DNA of 64,000 bases from Xylogone sp. PMI_703 (taxonomy: Eukaryota; Ascomycota; Leotiomycetes), in assembly GCA_021399445.1 (NCBI GenBank), contig JAJTUQ010000001.1, positions 5,022,001-5,086,000 of the forward strand, in the 5' to 3' direction. Of the stretch, positions 56,428-64,000 are shown piece by piece. A model generated the notes under the pieces. The model was given only the letters and a program-made list of their open reading frames with translations. It was not told the DNA's origin and ran no database searches. Made by a program: the position numbers and the translations under genes. Numbering within the stretch: position 1 is the stretch's first letter; the number at the start of each line of letters is the position of its first letter.

Positions 56428-57975
56428 CTACTCGTCGTTTCCTGTTAACGGTTCATTTGAGAGCGCAATTAATCTTGCACTAAGATCTGGTTGCGTCTCG
56501 AATTTCTTATCAAATGGCCACATAGGCCGATGGATCCGATGATGTCCAAGTCTCTCAATGTCTTGATCAACTCCCCCGGGAGTGAGACCAAGCATCCAGT
56601 CTGCCGCCATATCATACAATTCCGGTTCTAGGTACCCAATTTTGACAATAACAATGTCAGCAGATCGGGGTTTTAGGTTCAAGTCCGTAAAATCATGCTC
56701 CTTGTGGTATGGCTTGCGCAGTTTCGTCAGAATGGCGAAGACGCTACCAACTTGTATCACCACTTCAATGACAGCATCTCTATCCCCATGTTTGATAGAA
56801 TGGACACGACCTGTCATGGTGACAGGACCTGCATGGATGTTATCAACTTCTGCGCCAGCAGTGACCGTCACGGTGGCTCCAACGCCAGCTTCCACAGCTA
56901 TGCGCACAGCTTCGGGTCCAGGAACGCTAGCATATATGACTGTTGGGCCAGATGGCTCCTTGAATTCAGGGCGCGCAAGTAACTGTGTTAAACCCCATGA
57001 CACATCGCCAGAACCGCCAGCTGTTGGGTTGTCACCAGAGTCAGAAATGAAATACGGACGTGCACTTGACCTTAGGGCGGTATCAAGACACTCGGCGAAT
57101 GAACCCGTAGGTGCAACAAATGTGAAATCTTGATGCGAGTCCCAGAGTAATTTTGCTAACTTCTCAGCACCGGCAGATACTGCGGCCTCATCCCATCCTG
57201 TAACCACCACGGCGGCGCGATTCCGCGGTTCATCTGCCCAAGCATAGCCTACCCAGATGGCAGCGTCAATGACGCTTTCTACAGCTTCGACATCAGGAAC
57301 TGTATCATATATGTGCTTGGCAGGCTCCACTCGTGTTGAGGTCTGCTCTCCTGGCAACAGAACGGGGATTGGCACCCAGGCTTTCAGCGGTCGTGCAGGT
57401 GCTGCAGCGGAAGATGGTCTGCGGGCCAGTAAGCCAACGAGATTGCGGCAGGCACGCTCTTTGGTCTCCCGTACATCCACATGTGGTGCAGTCCGGTAGC
57501 ACGTGATGAGGTCGCACTGATGAGCCAGCGCACGAGAAACATTGCCATGGAGGTCCATTGAGGCGGACACCAGTGTGTCTCTCCCTATCACTGCACGAAT
57601 GCGACGCAGTAATGCTGCTTCAATATCATCTATGCCCTCGACGCACATGGCGCCGTGGATGTCGTACCAGAAGCCATCGAGTCGGGAGCCCGCAGGCAGG
57701 GAATCTACGATGGCCGTGAGACGGGTAATGATCTCGTCTGCCAGCTCTTCAAAAGCAGCCCGGGTTACCATACCGCCTGGAAGGGCATGGCCGATTAGAG
57801 CTCCATGCCAGTCAGCGGCATCGCCCAGCGGCGTTCCTGCGCGCAAGAAGGCGTATTTCTCCTGTATCTGAGTGCCGCGCTGCGGATGAAATGCCGCCGC
57901 TTGAGTGCGAGAGGGCGTGAAGGTCGATGTTTCGCATGCTAACCCGGCGACGGCGATGATAGGGCGTTTGGCCAT
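56428..57975 (-). CDS. M81 family metallopeptidase, MlrC-like
   Basis: An intronless 515-residue gene starting MAKRPIIAVAGLACETSTF. It matches the MlrC/M81 family: N-terminal DUF1485 region with GFWYDIHGAMCVEG, metal-site motif SMDLHGNVS, CYRTAPHVDVRET, and SDSGDNPTAGGSGD at the start of the C-terminal domain, which also has AGVGATVTVTAG. Bacterial MlrC hydrolyses linearised microcystin fragments; most relatives have unknown peptide or amide substrates. The coding sequence is visibly GC-richer than its surroundings and lacks introns, unlike most neighbours of similar length, suggesting acquisition from bacteria. It is divergent from the sugar porter gene, with 580 bp between. Confidence 0.92.
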   Translation of the reverse strand: MAKRPIIAVAGLACETSTFTPSRTQAAAFHPQRGTQIQEKYAFLRAGTPLGDAADWHGALIGHALPGGMVTRAAFEELADEIITRLTAIVDSLPAGSRLDGFWYDIHGAMCVEGIDDIEAALLRRIRAVIGRDTLVSASMDLHGNVSRALAHQCDLITCYRTAPHVDVRETKERACRNLVGLLARRPSSAAAPARPLKAWVPIPVLLPGEQTSTRVEPAKHIYDTVPDVEAVESVIDAAIWVGYAWADEPRNRAAVVVTGWDEAAVSAGAEKLAKLLWDSHQDFTFVAPTGSFAECLDTALRSSARPYFISDSGDNPTAGGSGDVSWGLTQLLARPEFKEPSGPTVIYASVPGPEAVRIAVEAGVGATVTVTAGAEVDNIHAGPVTMTGRVHSIKHGDRDAVIEVVIQVGSVFAILTKLRKPYHKEHDFTDLNLKPRSADIVIVKIGYLEPELYDMAADWMLGLTPGGVDQDIERLGHHRIHRPMWPFDKKFETQPDLSARLIALSNEPLTGNDE

Positions 57976-58557
57976 GTTCTTTGCTCTGGTATTGAAGAAA
58001 CGAATGAGTAACGCCTCTTTATCTCATGTTAAGCGTACCTGGCGCTGGTAGGCTGTTGATCTTACCACGTTTCTTCGCAACGCTTTGCTTTTGTCCTTTC
58101 CTTTTATAGGCAAAAGGAAGCTACCCGCCCATTCTTCGGCACTTAACCCCCCATCTTGAAGTCTTGGTAACGGCTATCGATGGCTCTCCCGCTTATCACC
58201 GCTAGGAAAGAGCTTCGTAGCCACTGAGGGGAAATGTGGCAGAAATGGGCGCTGAGTTTGATTACTTGTGAAAGCTTACTCTCAACCTAAGCTACCTGTA
58301 CCCCACTCTTGCTGCTTTATGGCTCTATCATGCTGATCATTGAGCAGTGGATGTAACCTTAGAGGCATGATAAGGTCAGGTTATACAACTCAATCTTATC
58401 GCCTTAAACTCAACTAGGTAGGTCATGGAGAGACATGCTAGACAATTTCATTATGTATACAAAAGGGCCCGGACTGCTCCTTTCTCCGCTCTTGTGAGCT
58501 TTCTTTTCCACAAGTGTCCTTGCCATTGTTCCTTATTGAAGAGCCAAGTCGTGCAAG
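57976..58557. other. Divergent promoter region, MlrC-like / sugar porter
   Basis: 580 bp shared upstream region. No gene recognised. Confidence 0.5.
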
Positions 58558-60486
58558 ATGCTGCGGAAAACTAAAACAGGGACCTGGTTGCCCGCTTGGG
58601 TCCCAGAGTCTACTGTGACTCTTGCCGTCTTGCTTATGTTCTGTTCCATGGTTCAGTCTGCTGTAAGAAAATTAAAATTTCCTGAACTCACTTGCCATCA
58701 TAATTCTTCTATACTCTTCTGATTCCTATAGACCGGGGGCTATGATGGATCCATGTTGAACGGTCTTAATATATTGCCTGGGTATGCTGATTACTTCAAT
58801 CTCAATGCCGCCACTACTGGCCTCAATACCGCGTCTATATTCATTGGAGGCTTCTTCGGCCCTTTTTTCTCAGGCATACTTTCTGATCGCCTCGGTCGTC
58901 GCCCAGCAGTTTTCTGGGGCTCAGTCATCACTTTAGTTGGAATCCTGCTTCAGACAGCTGCGCAAAACATAGCCATGTTTGTTGTTGCCCGCATCATCCT
59001 TGGCTTTGGTAGTGCGTTATCTGGTATTGCAGGTGGAGTGTATCTCTCGGAGACCTTTCCAAGCAGATGGCGTGCTTGGGGTGTTGGTCTTCTTAATGAC
59101 TTCTTCTAGTAAGTTTTCACTGCGGGTTAAGCTCTTTAGAGACGACAATGGCTTATTTCTGGGGGTAGTGTCGGAGCGCTTATCGCTGCTGGAATAACTC
59201 TAGGCACTAGTCATTGGAGGGAATCTACCTGGTCATGGCGATTGCCTTCGCTCCTGCAAAGCATCTTCTCGATACTCTGCATTATCATTCTTCCCTTCAT
59301 GTGAGTATCTGCGCTTCTTGAGTAGTGCGTAGTGCCTGATTGAGAGTCCTTATAATAAATTAGCCCTGAATCACCCCGTTGGCTTGTCCATCAAGGCCTT
59401 CTTGATGAAGCGCGAATCGCCGTTGCGCAAACTAATACCAATGGCAATATCTCTGATCCTGTGGCTATTGCTGTCTACAAGGAGATTGTGGATACTCTTG
59501 AGTGGGAAAAAAAAGAGGGCCGCACTATGAGTCCGAAGGAGATGTTTAAGACTCCAGTAGCAAGGAAGCGACTCCTCATCGGGATGTCTCCTGGGCCATT
59601 TTCATGCATTGCAGGAAATATTATTGCCTCGTACTATCTTGGGCAGGAACTTGATACCGCTGGTATCAAGGATTCAGATGATCAGCTAAAAGCCGTATGT
59701 CCTACACCTCTTTTCCTGCAAATATTTATCTATAGCCGTCAATTAACAAGAATCATAATCTAGAACGTAGTTTTAAACGCCTGGTGTCTGCTCTGCGCCC
59801 TTGGTGGGACTCAGCTTGCTGCTAAATGGGGCCGCAAGCCTACTGCCATGTTATCCGAATTCCTTCTCATCTCCTGTCTTTTTATCATCGGCGGCTTGTC
59901 CAAGATGTATGCAGATAATCCTGATGGCGCTTCCAACGCTCTGATATACGGTGATGTTGCAGTCATGTTTTTATTCCAGGGCTTTTACTCAATTGCTTGG
60001 ACGCCACTCCTTTACCTCTATCCACCAGAGGTCATGAACTATTCTATTCGAGCTAATGGGCTTGCGTTATCGTCCTTTGCATTGAATGCCTTCGCGTGAG
60101 TTTGTAATATCATTATACTGCAATCTATAGACCTAATATTAATCAGGGTTGTCTTTGTTTATATTATGCCTATTGGTATAGATAATATTGGCTGGAAGAT
60201 GTACATGGTTAATGCATCATGGGATATTGTCATCCTCATCCTCATAGTGAGTCCTATTTTTATCGATCTCCTGCTTGATTGTTGTTCCTAATCATATTAG
60301 GCCGTCTTCTGGGTTGAGACCAAAGGCAAGACACTCGAGGAAATCGATGCTATATTCGAAGGAGAGAAGCATTCGTCAGTACCAGATGTGGAGCTAGTAC
60401 GAACGGGCAAGGCACATATCAATGTTGAAGCGATTGAAGCGGAGACCGAGCTAGAATTGGAAGGCTCAAAGGAGAAATACGTATGA
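58558..60486 (+). CDS. MFS sugar porter (hexose/lactose permease-like)
   Basis: Predicted 520-residue plasma-membrane transporter of the sugar porter family. Seven exons: 58558-58662, 58732-59108, 59169-59300, 59364-59694, 59764-60095, 60147-60246 and 60301-60486, 521 codons. Signatures in order: GGYDGSMLNGL in helix 1, SDRLGRRPAVF in loop 2-3, ETFPSRWRAWGVGL after helix 4, PESPRWLVHQG after helix 6, GTQLAAKWGRKPT in loop 8-9, and VETKGKTLEEID at the C-terminal end of helix 12. The set is diagnostic of the family; the PPEVMNYSIRANGL variant resembles fungal lactose/hexose permeases. It may import a sugar or glycoside linked to the flanking MlrC-like and regulator genes. Confidence 0.93.
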
Positions 60487-61090
60487 AGTAAATAAGCGAG
60501 GCTACTTATACGTGCGAATCATAACATATGGTGGGTATCATTACTAGAGAATCATATCTCTAGAGACTTAGCAAAGTCATATCATGTGTAGTATACATAT
60601 TATTTATCTTAAGCTATCGTATATACGATAACGAAACATTATTTACTTGCGAATAAGGATCTCGGCATACCCATCGTGCCCAACGGTGAGATGCTCAAAC
60701 GAGCTGATAGGAGCTAGGTTTATGCCACGCGAAGTATGTATAATTGGGCAATTTACGATGGCAGCTATTAATAAGACGGACAGCCTGGTGGGGAAGAAGG
60801 ACAGACCAGTTTGACAAGAAGCGAGCAGCAGCACATGTACGTAAGTATACATAGTAGGAATAAAATACTGGAACAACAGCCTATGAAATGACTCTTAGCT
60901 GAATAAAGTGCTATCTAATTTCAAGCGCCAAGTGATTTACAATTAGCTGAATGGATTCATCGGGTATGATTCGATGGAATCACGGTTGATAAAGTTTCTA
61001 GACCTCACCACGGCCGACATATAATCTGTCATATTTGATGCTCAATATCTTCTGAAATCCAATGCTACAGCGATTGCCAAATGTATTAAT
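60487..61090. other. Intergenic region
   Basis: 0.6 kb, 3' flank of the transporter and promoter of the Zn2Cys6 gene. No gene seen. Confidence 0.5.
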
Positions 61091-62652
61091 ATGAGTGAGA
61101 GAGGGCAACGTCGATATCATCGAAAATCCAAACTTGGTTGCCTGGCTTGTAAGCAGCGACACAAGCGCTGTGATGAGAAAAAGCCATACTGGTATGTATT
61201 AGTTGAAGAACAGCATACGCCTATTAGACTTATATACTGTAATAGTGGAAACTGTTTGAAGTATGGCACCAAGTGCTCTTATTTCAATGACTCGGCGGGA
61301 TGCCTGCAGGAGCAAAACAGATACGACACGCCTCTACAGCAGCATTCTCATGTAACGGCCCTGTCCGCCCTGGCGCATGATGAATCAACCATGTACCGGC
61401 ATCTGAATAATCAGTACCCGTATAGTGGCATCCCACCTGGTCTAAACCCGCTTGCATCCATTTTCAACGCAGCCGAGGCTTTTCTCGTTGTGGAGTACGA
61501 GGCAACCATTCCGAAGATGGCTATAATGCCCCGCTGTCGTGACGGAATAATAAGTGACATTGCCAAAGCGTATGAAGTTCAGGCTGGTATTCGAACAGAG
61601 TGGTTGACAAGAGTATATAGATACCTACACTTGGCCTGTGCCTATGAGATCAATAAGCATTCTCTTCTAAGTCTCGCTGGCACTTTCCACCATCGGGATA
61701 CGATGCATACAAGATCCCTAGACATCGCATTACATCATAGACAGTTTGCTCTTCGAACACTGCAGAGGTCGATTGAGAGATTTGGTATCGACAATGCAGA
61801 TAGCATTTTAGCCGCTTCGATGAACCTCTCTAACCAGTCCGCTAATTGGTACGTCATCAACTTACCCAACCTGAACTGTAGTTCATACTGCTGCACTCCT
61901 CATGACGGCGATATAGAACTGACAATGAGATAGGGAGGAATGGCTTTGTTTCACCAGTGGCATATCGACGGTATGAATATGCACGACTTGGTCTTGGTTT
62001 GACAATCAGCTCCTCATATGATACACAGGTCCTCCAGAGTATCAAATCATGGAATGCCAAGACTGTCTTCGAACACCATGTCCGTAATCCATTTGTTCTT
62101 CGGGAATTAGATTATACCGATTCACAAGTCCCCTTCCTGCGAATCACGCCCAGTGAAGGAAGCATAACTGTCCTCTCAATTCTTGATTCCCTGCATGATC
62201 TCAAAACGACAATACCAATTAGCGAATATCACTCCATTGGATTATCAAGCTTGGAGTTTGTCTGCATACTGACGTCAAAAGCATTTCATCTCACAGATGA
62301 TGCGGTGAAGTTCAAACAGACAGATATGCTCCGAATGTGGATGTTTTATTTTCCCAATAGCCCGGCTTATGACAATCTATACTATGATACTATCCTTCAG
62401 CTCCATTTTTATGCCCTGGTTCTTGCAGCTTCGCCATTATTTCCGGAGTCCTTGCAAGGAAGAATTATGCAAATATGCTTAAGACTGATTCTTGAATGTT
62501 GCGGCCAGAGCTTCAATCTCAAGCCCTTCGCACCGATGTTTTCTCGGAGCGTTTTACAGATACTCCTTCAGTCGCAGTGTTCACTTGACTCTCAACTCAC
62601 ATCATTAGTCTCTCCATCATTCACCAGCTTCCTTTCCGGATCATCCCCCTAG
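61091..62652 (+). CDS. Zn2Cys6 transcription factor, Upc2-like layout
   Basis: Predicted 454-residue regulator. Exons 61091-61191, 61246-61848, 61934-61970 and 62029-62652 give 455 codons. The first intron splits the zinc cluster: splicing turns KKPYW... into KPYCGNCLKYGTKC, giving cysteines 17, 20, 27, 34, 37 and 44. A 37-base third exon joins SANWEEWLCFTSGISTVLQSIKSW, a block found in many sterol-regulator-like factors (W-xx-W-xxx-G-xxx-VL). The C-terminal half (ILQLHFYALVLAASPLFPESLQGR) is also typical of the Upc2-like group. It follows the sugar porter by 0.6 kb on the same strand and could control it. Confidence 0.87.
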
Positions 62653-63333
62653 TAGTAGATTGGAATGGCCATAATATGCATGACAAGTCCACCTCCACAG
62701 TTCTTCCCAGGAGTGACAGGCCTTTCTCTCACATGATGGTTGTGTGGACCACAACGTCAAAGATTGAACCGAGAAACGACGGCTTCAAAGTTATAGATTT
62801 GGAAAAGGGCGCTTTGGGTGGTTCTTTATATCTCCTTGATAACGCCGTATCGTATGACTGCTGGGCCAGTTTTGATGTACGTAGAGCTTCACGAATAGGC
62901 ACATTTGAAACTTGAGTAGTACCTTTGAAAACTTCAGACTCATCGAGCCGGGTATTGTAGGCTAGTAAATCTGTTAAAGTAGCGAATGTAACTGGCATTG
63001 GTGCAGCTATGGTGGTTTGGAGATGGATTGGTTGGAGACGCATTTCTCTTTACGATAAAGAGTTGATGGCACAAGTACCCAGAACTGTATGTTTCTCGGA
63101 TACACTATTTAAGATAGAGTAATCTTCGAACATTGTACTGACTTTAGAACTACTGTTCCCAGATGCAGATGACGTGTTTTCGTTCTAGCTAATACCCATA
63201 GTATGTATCCATATTTATCACACTCTAGCCATATATTTGGTCTTCTATCACTCTATGCGACCAACCTGGAAGAAGTAAAGACAGACAATCACTTAAACGA
63301 AATAAACAAATATATTTATAGTATGAACTATGA
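62653..63333. other. Intergenic region
   Basis: 0.7 kb. A minus-strand frame at 62729-63043 is listed separately; otherwise empty. Confidence 0.45.
62729..63043 (-). CDS. Doubtful 104-residue hypothetical protein
   Basis: A frame that begins with ATG and reads smoothly (MRLQPIHLQTTIAAPMPVTF at the start), hydrophilic, without recognisable domain, signal peptide or repeats. It lies in the gap between two genes and could be real or chance. Confidence 0.3.
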   Translation of the reverse strand: MRLQPIHLQTTIAAPMPVTFATLTDLLAYNTRLDESEVFKGTTQVSNVPIREALRTSKLAQQSYDTALSRRYKEPPKAPFSKSITLKPSFLGSIFDVVVHTTIM

Positions 63334-64000
63334 TTAATAAAACGGTGCATATACATCCGACTCCGAGCCTAAGAATCCCAGATTTGTGGACGATGTTATG
63401 TACGATGTCGGACTTTGTAACACCCTGGTTTCATAGGAGGGCTGAAAATAGTCGTTTTCAAAAAATCCCCAAGATTCTCCTCCGAGAGTCTGCTGAATAG
63501 GTTGATCCTCAAACACCCACTCACCATATTCGATCTCGGTAGGTAGCTGAGGGGATCTAATTTCGTTTGGAGGTTGTGTAGATTCGTTGTCGTGGCGACA
63601 CTGAGTAATCTCTTTCTCGAGAAACTGCTGAATAGATCTATAACCATTCCGTGTCGCGAATGCTAACGCCCGTTCAAACTGCTGGATGCTGGGTCTTGTC
63701 TTCGCCTTGGCGAGTAGAAGCTCTACCATATGAGAGCGCCCATGTTCTGCAGCTCCTTCGAGGGCGGTCCTTCCATTATTCTTTGCTGCTGGCGCGTTAA
63801 CATCTGCTCCATAATCTAAAAGAAGGCAAGCTATTCCGGCGTATCCACCAATGGCGGCGAACTGAAGCGCAGTGGCTCCATTTTTGTTATACGGAGGTGC
63901 GTTGACATCAGCGCCCTTATTTAAGAGTATTTTAACTATATCTATTCTTCCCTTCTCGACTGCCAGCTGCAGCGGAGTGCGCTCAACGCCACATCTGAAG
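63334..64000 (-). CDS. Ankyrin-repeat protein, C-terminal part (5' end outside window)
   Basis: A minus-strand frame open to the right edge and ending at 63334. It contains ankyrin repeats ERTPLQLAVEKGRIDIVKIL, ATALQFAAIGGYAGIACLLL and RTALEGAAEHGRSHMVELLL. After these comes a shorter helical segment (FERALAFATRNGYRSIQQFL) and a 90-residue acidic, aromatic tail without known domain. The N-terminal part, where an effector or NACHT domain would be expected in fungal proteins of this kind, is outside the window. It is a second ankyrin protein within 8 kb of the NLR-like gene. Confidence 0.85.
   Translation of the reverse strand, partial: FRCGVERTPLQLAVEKGRIDIVKILLNKGADVNAPPYNKNGATALQFAAIGGYAGIACLLLDYGADVNAPAAKNNGRTALEGAAEHGRSHMVELLLAKAKTRPSIQQFERALAFATRNGYRSIQQFLEKEITQCRHDNESTQPPNEIRSPQLPTEIEYGEWVFEDQPIQQTLGGESWGFFENDYFQPSYETRVLQSPTSYITSSTNLGFLGSESDVYAPFY

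Noticed and set aside
1..64000. A complete secondary-metabolite cluster
   Set aside because: Tailoring-type enzymes, transporters and regulators are frequent, but no polyketide synthase, NRPS, terpene synthase or prenyltransferase is present.
1..64000. tRNA, rRNA, CRISPR, LTR or intact transposase
   Set aside because: No T-arm-like consensus with matching stems, no regular repeat-spacer array, no long terminal repeats and no transposase or integrase motifs were found by reading.

Overview
This window is nuclear DNA of a filamentous ascomycete (Pezizomycotina). Genes are monocistronic on both strands and broken by many 46-100 bp introns with GT..AG (a few GC..AG) borders and CTAAC/CTAAT-like branch sites. 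Protein families are typically fungal: four Zn2Cys6 transcription factors, MFS transporters, a HET domain, an ankyrin NLR-like protein and an EXPERA protein. I rebuilt exon structures by hand; in nearly every multi-exon gene the summed exon length is a multiple of three and the joins restore family motifs. The species cannot be fixed from the sequence.

Layout. 1-2.2 kb: gene-poor edge, then a four-exon NADPH-dependent reductase (-). 3.1-5.2 kb: Zn2Cys6 factor (+), divergent from the reductase with two copies of a Gal4-spaced palindrome between them. 6.0-6.3 kb: a 77-residue protein with a Cys/Pro/Phe tail. 6.9-9.5 kb: AAA ATPase (-). 10.5-14.1 kb: a C2HC plus Zn2Cys6 factor followed by a medium-chain reductase. 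14.7-15.0 kb: three-exon Sec61 gamma (-). 15.6-16.7 kb: secreted alpha/beta hydrolase (-). 19.1-23.1 kb: SDR, monocarboxylate-type MFS transporter and 2OG-Fe(II) oxygenase. 23.1-27.3 kb: a long stretch without a recognisable gene. 27.3-31.7 kb: a linalool dehydratase/isomerase-like enzyme and a Zn2Cys6 factor. 33.2-36.5 kb: a GST and a 709-residue disordered protein of unknown function. 39.4-41.9 kb: EXPERA (emopamil-binding-like) protein and a secreted SGNH esterase.

43.6-56.1 kb is the most interesting part, a probable allorecognition or cell-death island. It holds a broken HET-domain gene, a 1069-residue ankyrin plus subtilisin (S8) protein, a divergently transcribed 304-residue beta-rich protein of unknown family, and a 1758-residue NLR-like protein (alpha/beta-hydrolase-like N-terminus, degenerate P-loop, long ankyrin array, C-terminal ZZ-like zinc finger). 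The divergent protease plus small protein resembles in layout the known fungal protease-gasdermin pairs (HET-Q2/HET-Q1 of Podospora), but I cannot identify the small protein as a gasdermin from sequence alone.

56.4-62.7 kb: an MlrC-like (M81) metallopeptidase, visibly GC-rich and intronless, a seven-exon sugar porter and a Zn2Cys6 factor, possibly an uptake/catabolic group. 63.3-64.0 kb: the 3' end of an ankyrin protein (-). No PKS, NRPS or terpene synthase core enzyme, rRNA, tRNA, CRISPR or intact transposon was seen.
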